Shown: positions 1-11,401 of the stretch, one piece after another | Layout: each line of letters begins with the position of its first letter | How positions within the stretch are numbered: the first letter of the stretch is position 1 | Assembly: GCF_030272615.1 (NCBI RefSeq) | Contig: NC_081414.1 | Coordinates: 339,308,502 to 339,368,501, forward strand | From: Cryptomeria japonica | Lineage: Eukaryota > Streptophyta > Pinopsida > Cupressales > Cupressaceae | DNA length: 60,000 bases | Reading direction: 5' to 3' | Notes under the pieces: generated by a model | Database searches by the model: none | What the model was told of the DNA's origin: nothing | What the model saw: only the letters and a program-made list of their open reading frames with translations | Translations under genes and position numbers: made by a program

Positions 1-36
1 TTCACCCCCCCTCTCAGTGGTGCATTGTATCTAACA
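1..36 (+). repeat. 3' end of a truncated LTR
   Basis: The window opens in a TTCAC plus C-run plus CTCTCAG tract and reaches a CTAACA end at 36. The 3' ends of the Copia-A and family-B LTRs in this window have the same layout. No primer-binding site follows, so this is the end of a 3' or solo LTR whose body lies outside the window. The assignment rests on this short motif only. Confidence 0.45.
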
Positions 37-487
37 CTTCACACACAAAAAAGTACCTAATTTTTAGGATGTGCACATTTCAAAAAATCATTAAAAACAA
101 ATACTCAATAGAAAATTACAAAAAATACACAACTTATAGTGCTAAATATTATCTATCTTTCTAGAATTGGATTTGTCATAATACTAAATCTAACTATGAC
201 TTTTTTTTGTTTGCACACTAGACACTATGTTATGTTTTTCAAAAAAAATCAGGAACTATTTTTTGTGTGCAAAGGATTTGATCCCCTTAATCTTATCCAA
301 TTTTGATAAAAAATAATAGTTTGGAAACTAGATTTAGAGTAGTACATTATTTGTTATTTGAATATCTTCATATTTTGAGTGGACGAGTCTCAAATTTTTC
401 CTCCAAGTTTAGGTTTAGCTGATTTTAGAAAAAAGGTGTCCACTTATACCCCCTTTTTGCACACCATCTTGGTGCACTTACCCTATA
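37..487. other. AT-rich stretch, nothing recognised
   Basis: AT-rich sequence with no long reading frame, tandem repeat or recognisable element end. It is probably old repeat-derived DNA. Confidence 0.4.
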
Positions 488-872
488 GGTGATTCATCGG
501 TACAAATAATATTTAAAATCTTAACTAGTCATGATGTTGGTGTTCTTTGCATACTATTTCCTTTTATGCTTTATTTGTTAATTCCCCACTTCGCTTGATA
601 AAGTTAATGAACCTTGACTATCCTCATCAACACTTCCCTATCAAGTATGGAACCACAAAACAACAAACAACTCATTTGACCCTTTGGACATGGTAGGAAG
701 ATTACATTCAAATTCCCCTTTAATCAACACATATATGCTATATCAGTCAGTAGGGACCCTTATACATTAATCTTCTTCAACCTCATATACCTACATTGAA
801 TCTTTCTTCTCTGCATAACCTTTGTGGTAATGCAAGATCAACATCTCACTTGACCTCTTCTTTTCCTTCTTA
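488..872. repeat. Dispersed 380-bp direct repeat, copy 1
   Basis: This block matches 49106-49480 in the same orientation with many substitutions and small indels. Shared landmarks are AATATTTAAAATCT, ACTCATTTGACCCTTTGG and TAGGGACCCTTATACA. Similarity stops abruptly on both sides in both copies. The pair brackets the whole nest, so LTRs of an ancient element are possible, but I see no TG..CA ends, primer site or polypurine tract, so the family is not assigned. Confidence 0.6.
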
Positions 873-2603
873 AAGCTTAAAACACAACCAAAATATATCA
901 AAATTTTATATTTAAAAAACCATTCATAAATGAACAATCCAAAGAAGAACAAAAATTACTGGTCCTAACAACAACTCTGGTTGGGGATGTATGCCCCTTG
1001 CGGGCATAACAAGAATCCAGACCTCTAGGAGTAGACCAAGCTTTACATTGGGCACTTTATTTAAAATTAAATAAAAATCAATACTATCCTTCAATTGATG
1101 GCCCTGAGCCACCAAAATGGAAGAACCAATACTTCCCTTTATCAGAAATCTGATTCTCATCATGTGACAATGCAACCAACCTAGAGGTATTACCAGCAAT
1201 CGTTTGATCACAGGCAACACTATTAGCCTTCCTCAAAGAGACATTGCATTGGTCACCCTCAATATTCTCCTTTGGATTATGTATTGCATAATTAGGCTAG
1301 AGAAGAATATTCTCATGTCTTCATATGGCATACCCTTGCTACATCCATCAAATAAAATAAACTCATACATAGCAGATTTTCTTGTAATCCTTTTCAATGT
1401 CAATTTTAGTAACACAATTACTTAAATTAGGAAAATTGAAACTCTCATTCTCAACTATACAGATAACTTCTTGCTTATTTGTACCATTTATCTACTAAGG
1501 ATAGATACATTCATCAACAATGTATTACTACAAACTAAGGCATGAAGTACCAATTATATTAAAGGAGAAAAATTCGTATGCTGGTCCATCTTGTAATAGC
1601 ATCATATCATGGTTGCAAAAGTGCATATCTAGACTTTTGAACTCACTCATTTTATTGTACACTTAAATGTGTTGAAAGCACAAACTACCTATCTCATTAG
1701 CATTCTTACTACCCATGAGCATTTTTTATTTTGGATTGATTATGTATTCAACCCTTACTTCTTCACTATAAAATGTATCCTCATGAAAAATCTCTAACAC
1801 TAGCTCATGCAAGTCTAAGAGGATCTTTCTACATGTATCCTCATGAGGATTCCCTTTTTGATAAACTCCCTTTTGGTCTAAATCACCACCACATAAAATC
1901 TCACTAAATGCATCGGTCTCCACATATTCAAATGATGTCCTCATGTCACTAGCAATATTCATGTCTTCAAACTCATTACTATAGTTCATCTCCACAATAT
2001 TAATAGCATCAAAGAAACACCCATGCCCTAAATAATTCTTCATAAATTAAATTGGCTCATCCTCATTTAAATTAATAAACACAATGTCTAAAAATTCACC
2101 TAGATCACTAAAACTCATTATGGACATAGTCATTGACTCTTGATCAATATTATCCACCTTCAGCTTTGAATCATCCATTAGCAAACATGTATTACTAATC
2201 ATTTTGTGATGTCAATATCACTCTGGTGTTAAAAAAATTATTATATATCTACTTTATACAAATTATTTTGAGCAGAAGAATAATAATTGTCGCAATCATC
2301 CTCACATATTAGAATAGTCTGGGAATACCCAAAGCTTCCATCCTTTTTATCAGTGGAGGTATTAATACTATAAGATTCATCACCTTTCTCATGGATTACT
2401 AACACTTATATAAATGGCTCATAAAGAGTGCTATGAACATTGGGGTAGCAAGTAATGTGATTCATGTTGCCATGCAGGATCATATATGATAAATTAGGAG
2501 TATTATAATCAAGGTTCTCCTCTATGGTTCCAATTGAATCAACATAGTTCAACCCCAGTTTTCCTCCCCCAAAATGTATGATTTATTTTGTAATAGTGCT
2601 TTT
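873..2603 (-). other. Relic sequence downstream of the old gag
   Basis: This is probably the 3' side of the minus-strand element whose gag lies at 2604-3598. One open minus-strand segment at 1726-2043 (105 codons, acidic, no recognised domain) may be a coding relic. I find no protease, reverse transcriptase or integrase motif on either strand, so pol was lost or never present. Other short frames look fortuitous. Confidence 0.3.
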
Positions 2604-3598
2604 TCATTCCTCTCTTGTATCATTGCTATCATGAAAATGTTCTTGAACCTCTATATATTGCTGATAAAACCTTTGAAGCTCGAACTCTATCTGATTTTGG
2701 TTATTAAGATGGGGTTCATATGAAATAGTTCTTTTATGCACTTGCGTACTAGATAACTGATTGTATATTGAATGTTGGATTGGCATGTAAGAATTAATTG
2801 GATTTTGAATCACTTTTGACTCACTCATACATATTACATTATTAAATGACTCATAAGTACCACTTGTAGGGTTACTCATAGCATTTTGGGGAAAACTAAA
2901 ATTTAGGGCAATGGATTGGAAATTATCAGAAATACAATTATCATTTCTCAAATTACACTTTTTATTTTCATCTGAAACTCTATTTATAGGTTTAATAATT
3001 CTAATGATTCTATACTTGGAAACCTTTTCAATATTGATTGCAATTTGAAAAGCTTCATGCAAACTTGTTGGGTCTTCATTCATCAATCTGTAACTCATCT
3101 TTTTGTCAAATGCACCCAAATATACAACCAATGCCATTGCATCCCGAGGTCTTAAGGTTGAATCTAGGGACCAATTCTTCATTCTCACTATGAATATACT
3201 TGAAATATTCAAGAACTAAGGATATACAGATTCTTTCACCAAACTCCTCATTAAAAACTTGTTGAAACTCCTCCCAAGAGCGAACTGATCCTAGAAAAAA
3301 ATCTGAAAAACCACTCTCTAGCTCCATCTTTCAAAGATTGCACAAAAAATTTCATAATTACATCCTCATGATCAATTTCATAATCATATATCAAATCATT
3401 GAAATACTAAATATGTTTATCGACCAATTCACCTTTATTACTACTAAATTTTGGGAGCCTATCTCTAATTTCAAATGGTATGATATATGGCAAACCATCA
3501 ATGCCACATAAGTTTATAGCCTTATATCTTTCAACACTGAAACTTCTTCTACTACATGGTTGAGGTTTATTACATAGTACGGTCACATTAGGACCCAT
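2604..3598 (-). pseudogene. Ty3-type gag remnant (capsid), frameshifted
   Basis: Three overlapping minus-strand pieces in different frames form one decayed gag (3598-3407, 3327-3106, 3212-2604). Recognisable capsid stretches are FVQSLKDGARE, SVRSWEEFQQVFNEEF and RPRDAMALVVYLGAFDKKMS, the usual order in plant Ty3 Gag. The last piece runs into an Asn/Gln-rich tail with no intact zinc knuckle. At least two frameshifts and several stops separate the pieces. It is older and more decayed than the Tat gag at 39523-40149 and belongs to the element that received the Tat insertion. Confidence 0.7.
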
Positions 3599-4192
3599 AC
3601 AAGGATGCTTATACTACTAAGAAATTCTTGACAATTATGTCCTTACAATTTGTTTTATAACAAGAGATCTTAGATTCACATTACACATGACCAACTAAAA
3701 AAAATGCTAAGATCCCACTTCAAAAAGCATAAATCAATGAAACATGCATGCTTCTCTTCAAACAGTGAATAGACTCAAATACATGAGAAGCATAAACAAC
3801 TACCATTTACCTTTCCCTATCTTAGTGCTCAAATCACCCAAAGGGAACTCTTAACATCTTATATTCTCATAACCACTATTTAACACATTATCACTTTCTT
3901 GAGAATTATGAGAATACCTAGAGAGATTGCACAAGCTACTAGATACATTTCTACAAAGGAAAAATTTCAAATAGCTGGAAGCCATTTGATACACATATTC
4001 ATTTTGGGTTTCTCTCAATAGTAGAGTCACAGATTATTCTTCAAATTAGTTGCAATAAAATTTTCTTTAGGTTGGAAACTTCAAATCTAAAATAATTTTA
4101 GGCTCTTCAAAATTATGGGCTCTTTCTTTCCATGCATTTAGCAAGTTATCACGAGAGACTATTAAATCAAAATTTAATAATATTTATGGTTT
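3599..4192 (-). other. Probable leader of the old Ty3 relic
   Basis: Non-coding AT-rich DNA between the candidate primer site near 4200 and the gag relic. The position fits an untranslated leader. No reading frame or repeat is supported. Confidence 0.3.
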
Positions 4193-4216
4193 AGTCCCCA
4201 ATAGAGTCACTACTTT
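4193..4216 (-). other. Candidate primer-binding site of the old Ty3 relic
   Basis: Read on the minus strand this is AGTGACTCTATTGGGGAC, which resembles the GTGACTC..TGGGGA site found just after the 5' LTR in many plant Ty3 elements. A plausible LTR end (minus-strand ..CCAACA, at 4217) abuts it, and gag starts about 600 bp downstream. The tRNA cannot be assigned with confidence. Confidence 0.4.
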
Positions 4217-4994
4217 TGTTGGTTTCTCCAGTAGGTTTCTTATATTTTCCTAAGAATTAACCCTCTTCTATCAATAGAAATTTGAGACCATTGGCCAATT
4301 AACAAGAAATTATTATAAAATAGAAAACTATTCTACTCTTCGGGCTCTTGAAGACCCGGGTAGGTAAACCTTTTGCAATATATTTAAATCTAACATAATT
4401 TAAGACAGATATTGGATACAACAGATAAATCTCAACATGGTAAAACAAAATACATTAACCTCATCTGAAATTAGCTCTATTATGGTTTTATATCATTTAT
4501 GCATATTTGAGTGTTAAAACCCTACTCTAATTCTACTCTTACAAACATGAAAGGTCAAAAAGATTTGAGTAATATGAAATTAATTGAATTCGGATGCAAG
4601 AATCTCATGTACCAGTGCCTAATCCAAAATGCAGTAAAAAACCAATATGAATGTAAATATCAAATGATAATTCATCTTAACTAGTGGACTCATGTTGCAT
4701 CATTCTTATAAATCTGCAATGTATCCTTAAAATTACTGCAATATGAATGAAGGAAATTAATCTCTTCCTTAAAGAGAGCCTACAAACAATATTACACATT
4801 TACAAGATCTTTGCAAAGACAAATAACATAACCCTTGATATTATTATTCATGTAAGATAAAGAATACATTGTGGAGATAATTTCTATAGAAATACCCATG
4901 ATAAACTATAAACTAATCAACATTTCCCATTAGAATATTTACATTCTTCTTTTCTTTAAACTCACTCCATGACTCAAGACACTACTACTACCTA
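4217..4994 (-). repeat. Probable 5' LTR part of the old Ty3 relic
   Basis: If the primer site is correct, its 5' LTR starts (reading plus) at TGTTGGTTTC at 4217 and was split at 4994 by the Tat element. The rest would lie beyond 48164. I could not find a second copy in the window, so this is positional inference. Confidence 0.35.
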
Positions 4995-5854
4995 TGTCGA
5001 CTTGAATTTCATCATCAGAATACTACCTACAACATGTTAGTTTCACAAAATACAAAGGAAATACTATAGGAAATCCAAACTCAACCAATGAAACTACATG
5101 AAATTGATATTAAAATAAAAATGCTATTATTACCTTCATGATTTATGTCTCACTATGTCCTAACTCCACTGTTCTTGGTTGCAGATGGTGTTCTCTCAGA
5201 CAAGCACTGATAGCTTCCAATATGGCTATGAAGAATGGACTGATAATTGATAGTTAACTGATACTATGATATGCAATGCTAAATGGCTATGCTAAATGAT
5301 TATGCTAAAATGCTAATTGCTTCAAGATTAAAACTCACGGATGCATAAGTTTTCACAAATGATTAGCTTGAAAACTCACTTGAAGACTAGCTTGAAGACT
5401 AACTCTTTCTCAACTCAAACTCTCAATTTTATAGACTTTGAGAGGATAAGATGATGTGGCTTGGATCAATAGTCATGATCAGATCTGTAGATTTGGATGG
5501 CTGTGAGAAAAGGTGAAGGTTGAGAAAAAGGGGGAAGGAGAAGACAAGTGTCACTCATCTCACCTTGACTGTGTTCCTGACTGAGGGAATCTAGGGATGG
5601 TTGGAGAAGATTTAGGCATGAGAGGACAAGTGGACTCAAGTCCTTCCTAAGATGTAGGGGTGTTGGAGAGAATATAGAAGAAGGTTATGAAATATGTGTA
5701 CATACACAATATTTCATTAAATTAATTAATAGAAAGACACGAAATAAATTAAATATATTAATCTTTTCAAATTAACTATTTAATAGAAGAATAAATATTA
5801 AATAAATATAAAATATTTATTTAATCTCTCATAGCCAATTTTTTTGTGTATACA
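4995..5854 (-). repeat. Tat 3' LTR (left)
   Basis: Closely matches 47099-48163. It lacks about 280 bp present in the right LTR; in the right copy that block is bounded by ATTTCATTAAATT (47739) and ATTTCAATTAAATT (48019), while here a single copy stands at 5711. It keeps 62 bp, between two GTTGGAGA copies at 5600 and 5662, that the right LTR lost. Confidence 0.88.
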
Positions 5855-5872
5855 TTTTGCCCCTCTTTGAAA
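5855..5872 (-). other. Tat polypurine tract
   Basis: On the minus strand this reads CAAAGAGGGGCAAAA immediately before the LTR start TGTATACA. It is the expected site for plus-strand DNA priming and fixes the LTR boundary at 5854. Confidence 0.7.
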
Positions 5873-5888
5873 TGATGTCAAGACAACT

Positions 5889-8562
5889 GTGAGGCCCTAC
5901 CCTGACTCGGTCTAGCATTTTAGTGATTTTTATGTTGAGACTATTATGGTTGCTTTATTTTTATACATTATGGATTTGGAACTTATATGATTTCATGATT
6001 TGGATAACATTGATATATATTGATGCTTCATTTCTATGCATGATTCTAGAATAGGATTACTTTGTGATGATGTATGTCATTGTTGGAATTGTAGGAATTT
6101 ACTATAATGTTAGAAATAGGATGCATGTTTATGTATGGAACAAAATTATGTGAATTATGATAAATGCTTATGTGGATTTATTTGGATATGAGATATATTA
6201 ATTTGTTTAAATGTAAATTTGTATGCGAAGTGTTTGATGTGTATTCTTATTCATGTGTTTTATATTATATGAGGTTATTTGAAATTACTAATGTGTAATT
6301 GAGATGCGCAAGAAAATTATCTATGTGACCATGAAAATATTATGGAGAACCAAACCTAGACCTATGTACATTCATAAAACTAGGGTTTGTCTATTTGGAG
6401 AGACAACACCCTGTTTGTATAGTATTTTATTTGTAAAAGTGGATGTTGCATGTGTGTTAGATTGAATTTATTTATTTGTGTAAATCCAACAAGAGACAAG
6501 ATTTCATGTATAATTTTGTAAAAGTATTTTTATTGTGTCACTTGACACGTGTTGATTTATGTTTTATTTTTTTTAAATTGTCTCTTGGAGGGAGTTGTTT
6601 AACCATAGCTTTTTCAATTAATTTAATGTGATTCCATAATTGCCTTGGGAAGAGAATCTTTGGGGTGGTCAACTTAAGTTTGACCCGAAAATTAACTTTA
6701 GAGGGGTTTAAAAGGGGTTAAATGGACACCTAGGGGTAGTTTAAGAGTGTTTCCTAAAGCCCATAAGGTATATCTAAGGGTTAGGAGTAATTTTAGGCAT
6801 GTTTCAACTCCCATGTGACCATTTAGACACCCTAAACAGTGGGTTTCCTAAGTTGAGCGAAAATTAAAAATTAGAAGGCATCACCTAAGTTGTTAACTTT
6901 CCTTTTTGATGAGAGATCCTTTTGGATCTTTTTCTGACTTTTCCTTTTTCAATTTTAGAAACCTGTGAGAACTCTCACTGAGGCCTTTTTAGGCAAGAAT
7001 GAGAGATTTTGTGGGTAATCACCCACTCTCCATTTTTGGGAGACAAGAATTTTTGAAAGAAAAGATAGATTTGGTTTTAGGAATTTGGCTAAGTGTAGAG
7101 AAGCAAAGGATTGTGGATTTGGGTTGCTCATCCTCAACCAATCTAGCATACCTTTGGGCAATTTGAAGGTTGGTTTAACTTTTCTTGTATTATTTTTGTA
7201 TTCCATGTTATGTTGAAAAGATTTGCTTGAGTAAAAAGGCTAGTTATTGTATTTTTCTCTTGTGAAAATTTATTTTGTGTTCTACATTTTACTCTTGAAT
7301 ACATGATGTGTTTTGGGAGTAACCAAGGCCTCCTACTCTTGGGAGAGAGGATGGTCTTGTGGGTGGTAGAAGTTTGACAGCCCTCGAGTGAGAGGCTCTC
7401 ATTATGAGAGTGATCACAAAGGATATTTATGTGACCCTTGCTGCATGGCTTGTTTATGCATTTGGGGGTCATAAGGAGGGAAATAAGGCATGAATGCCTT
7501 GGGGAGCATAAGGTTGTGGGGTTGTTGTACTTATGATTTATCATTGTTTTCCATGAGGTGGCCTTGAGTTTTACCATACTTGTAGTCTCCTCAGGGTATG
7601 TGGTCCACTACCACCCGTTTATAGACATCACATTGTGTGGTGCAGTGTAGCCTTGGGATGGGAATATGTTTTTGATTGTTTTCCCTTGTTTATTGTGTTT
7701 GCATGTGTGTAACCTATCTAGGGCTTGGTTCTCCAAGCTCGGGGGTGGCTACTAATTAGCCTAGGCTAGGAGGTGAGCACTCCATGGTCATAGCCTATGA
7801 TTTATTTACAGGTTGTTGGAAGAAAGAAATAAGACAAGTAGAAGTGGCTGGAGTTATTTGTTGCAGTAAAATATTTGTAAATGTATTTATTATTCTTTGA
7901 AAGTCCTGATTTATTAGAAATGAGAAACCTATTTGTAAAGTGACGTTAGTGTCTTTTAAATGCACTTTAAATAAATGTAATATTTTATTATGTTATACTA
8001 CAGAAATGAATTGAATATTCCTAGATTTTGTTTCTTAAAGTTTTGAAATAAATATTTGTTGAGTATATAATATTTTGAAAAGCAAGAAATTTATTTTGCT
8101 CCTTTAAGCTTAGGAAATAAAATAGGAAAATAATGAAATAGTTTAGCATGCATGTAGAAGGCTGGAAATAAAACAATTAGATCTATTTATGGAAGTGCAG
8201 TTTTAGTTTATTTAAATCTCTCATTTCATTTATTTGCAGAAAAGAAGACCTAAAATATTAGAGTCATCTCTAAAGATTCATTTTAATATTTTCTACCTTA
8301 AATAAAAATATATTTTTATAGTTGTTGTATAAAGTTATTTAATTCTATCATTTACTTTATGCGGAAAATAAATCTCTAAGGTTAACATAGTACATCTATG
8401 ATTTAGCAACAAAGCATTTTTGGTTTAAAAAAAAAAAAAAAACTCCTAGCCCAGGTAGGGCTAGGGAAAATAAAAGAAAAGAAGAGTTTTTCTTTAAAAA
8501 AAATAAAAGGGGCATTAATATATAATTAAAATTAGGGTTTACATAATGTGAAAACCTATTTA

Positions 8563-8631
<69 letters not shown>

Positions 8632-8655
8632 GTATATGTATATGTATATGTATAT

Positions 8656-8704
<49 letters not shown>

Positions 8705-9427
8705 GTATGTGTATATATGTATGTATGTATATATATATATATATTCATAAAAATATAATATATATATTTTTATACATATAGTTTAAACTATGAAAGGTTA
8801 GGATAAAATGGAGTAAAAATATCTAGTTAGGTGATTATAATGTTTCAATAAACTTATGAGTATAATTACAAAAAAAATATTTTAAATTAAAATACTCATG
8901 AAGTTAATCTTTTAGGGAATTTAATTTCTGTTGTAATGTATTTAACTATAGGGATTAATTTTAGCCACCTAGATATAGGTTTATGAGATGAAACTTTATA
9001 AGAAAAATATTCAGTATGAAAATTTAAATGACCCCTTAGTCGATTTAATTTAAGCATGGTTTTAATAATTGATTAAAAATGAAAATAGACATTAATGAAC
9101 CCAAGTGCTAGGACTAATTTCATTAGTTCCTAAAATATTTATTGATTACTAAAGATTAATAATACCTTCGCTAAATATTTTAGAGAATTTTTAATTAAGT
9201 TAATTTAGTGATTAAAATCATTGAGACAATAATAATTTCTTTGGAGAATTAATATTCTGCATTAATTAAATTTATTTCTGTCTACTTGTGTTAGTGGTTA
9301 AAGTTAACTCCCATGTAGTTAAGACAAAACTTGTTAGTGCATTTCATAATTGCTAATTTAATGTTACTAAGTTGGAATTTAAAAAAAAAAAATTATCCCA
9401 TTCGTGCCCAAAAGTTTGGGCATGACA
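5889..9427 (+). repeat. Tekay 5' LTR (about 3.5 kb)
   Basis: Starts TGTGAGGCCC and ends TGGGCATGACA three bases before the primer site. The first 749 bp match 14380-15129. The remaining 2.8 kb has no partner because the 3' LTR is truncated, so its LTR status rests on the primer-site position. Minus-strand frames at 6955-7577 are fortuitous. A dinucleotide-derived repeat sits at 8566-8745. Confidence 0.78.
8566..8745. repeat. Compound microsatellite (TA)n-(GTAT)n-(GTATAT)n
   Basis: A (TA)n run passes into GTAT repeats and then into about a dozen GTATAT hexamers, ending in TA again. Simple-repeat translation produces long Tyr/Ile/Met or His/Ile frames on both strands that are not genes. Confidence 0.95.
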
Positions 9428-9430
9428 TTT

Positions 9431-9442
9431 TGGTATCAGAGC
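9431..9442 (+). other. Primer-binding site, initiator tRNA-Met (Tekay)
   Basis: TGGTATCAGAGC, complementary to the 3' end of plant initiator tRNA-Met, three bases after the LTR end. Confidence 0.9.
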
Positions 9443-9603
9443 AAGGTTTCCAACACTAGGAACCTTTCTCCATTACGTTTCGCTTTAATTGTTTAATTAA
9501 TTTTATTATATTAATTTTTTAGGATATTTAAATTTAATTAATTAAATATTTTTTTTCAAGAAATTAGTTATTTAATTTATTTTATTTTATTTTCCTCTTA
9601 AGG

Positions 9604-10930
9604 ATGCCTCTGACTATGCGATAAGCTCGCAAGCCTAGAAGGGGTCCTAGGCATGCACGCATGGCATGCGAAGAGGTCAATAGGGAGGAATTGGTTCCAG
9701 AAGTGAACCCAGAGGCTCCTCCTGAATAGCCAGTTGACCCAAACCGAAACATCTTATAAGCACTCCAGAACCTGATTGGTATAGTCTAGGAAAGGTTTCC
9801 AGCCGGGGATCATCATGTTGAAAATTAGAACTCAGGGAGTCATAGATCGGTAGAAAGGGAACGAAGCAGGAGTCCACCTCCTATTCTCATAGAGAGTCAG
9901 GATGGGAATGAGCCTAAGTCGGTACACCTACCAGGACCACCTCCAGTGGCAGAGCCAGTCTATAATGAGAGAGCTCCTTAGGAGCCAGGGGATTTTATCA
10001 AGGAGGTTATGCGCCTCCAACCATCGTCTTTTGGGGGATCTACCGACGGGTAGAAGCTGAGGCATCATTTTTGAGCCTTGAGAGGTGCTTTGCATTGCAC
10101 TCTTATGAGAGCAATCTAAAGGCACGTGTAGCAGTCCATTTTTTGAGAGGAATGACCTCCACGTGGTGGAGATAGGAGGAATACAAGTGTGGTTTAATTA
10201 CTGATACTCTCACATGGGAGATTTTTATAGAGAGGTTCAGGGAGAGGTACTTGTCAAAACATTACAGATAGCAAGGATAGATGAGTTCCATGACCTCCAG
10301 CAAAAGGGTCTCTCAGTGATCTAGTACAAGAGAAAATTCTTCGAGCTCTTGCCATACGTGGACTATCTAAAGGATGAGAAAATTCTCATTAACTGTTTCA
10401 TCAGAGGGCTGAATGTTGGCATAGCAGGACCAGTGAGGATGTCAACTCCAAGGAGCCTTCAGGTTGCCATGGAGAAGGCACTGATAGTAGAGAAGATTCA
10501 GGTCAGACCACAGGATACTAGGGATTGGTTCCAGAACCAAAACCCTACACCCCAGACATACAGATTTCAGAAACCCCATTGGAAGGGAAATAACAGAAAC
10601 TCATAGGGGTTCTCCAAACCCCCTCCTTCACAACATTCACAACAGAACTAGAGGCAGAAGCCTCCACAGTATCAGTAGGGTACAAAGCCCAAGCAGTGGC
10701 AGTCTTAGGGTCAGAGGTGAGATCAGAGAGCTCAGGTTCCTTACACGTCACTGGTGAGGACTCAGTAGTCCTCTAGGGGTGGGTACAGTGGATCTAGCAG
10801 GATAGGGGGATAGGCTTTCTCTAGGCCTCAGGGCACCCAGTTTCAGGCACATGGTGCTTGCTTTACATGTGGAGCCATGGGGCATATGGTGAGGGATTGT
10901 CCTCAGGGTTAGATGGTAGGAAATTAGAGG
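9604..10930 (+). pseudogene. Tekay gag: capsid and zinc knuckle, many stops
   Basis: Starts at the ATG of MPLTMR and is then interrupted about every 30-60 codons. Capsid motifs include LERCFALHSYES, FLRGMTSTWWR, FIERFRERY and, in the open stretch 10349-10606, KFFELLPYVDYLKDEK just upstream and CFIRGLNVGI. A CCHC knuckle, CFTCGAMGHMVRDC, is intact at 10859-10900. About twenty stops occur, most of them TAG where glutamine is expected, plus frameshifts near 10050 and 10265. It would have formed the virus-like particle core; this copy cannot encode it. Confidence 0.85.
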
Positions 10931-11400
10931 ATGGCCGCATCAGAACCTGTAGTTGGAGATATGGGCAGGTCCCATAGAGTATTCACAGCGGTTGACAACT
11001 GCCAAGCTGAGCATCAGGCCATGGTCATTGAGGCTGTAGGTATGATCAAAGGTAATAGTGTATCTATATTATTTGATTTAGAAGCTACTGACTCCTTTAT
11101 ATCTCCATTGGTTATGGAGCATTACAGGCTAGTGGCAACTACACAGGGTGTCAGTTGGGAAGTGGAGTTAGCTTTAGGGGCTAGAGTGTCTGTGGAATCA
11201 GAGGTTAGGGCATGTCAGCTGTAGATTGGCAATACCACCACTTTAGTAGACCTTAGAGTTACACCACTTGGATCTTATGGTATCGTACTTGGCATGGATT
11301 GGCTTTATGCCCACAGAGCCAAGATGGATTGCTACCAAAAGGAAATTGAGTGTGAGGATGATCATGATTTTCCCATAGTAATCATCAGGATTTAGAGACC
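10931..11400 (+). pseudogene. Tekay protease, active site altered
   Basis: Retropepsin region following gag. The active-site segment reads ILFDLEATDSFIS at about 11065-11103, where the family has D-S-G-A: the Asp remains, Ser is Leu and Gly is Glu. The second-half motif YGIVLGMDWL is recognisable near 11279-11309. A TAG at 11222 and another near 11396 break the frame. Confidence 0.8.
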
Positions 11401-11401
11401 T

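Noticed and set aside
1204-1425. Small plus/minus ORFs at 924-1425 as host genes
   Set aside because: Short, low-complexity, no domain, in a repeat-derived flank.
5889-5898. TSD for the Tekay element
   Set aside because: ACAAC precedes the 5' LTR, but the 3' LTR is truncated, so no partner can be read.
8548-8781. Open frames on both strands through the TA/GTATAT repeat
   Set aside because: Pure simple-sequence translation (Tyr/Ile/Met or His/Ile runs), no start context or homology.
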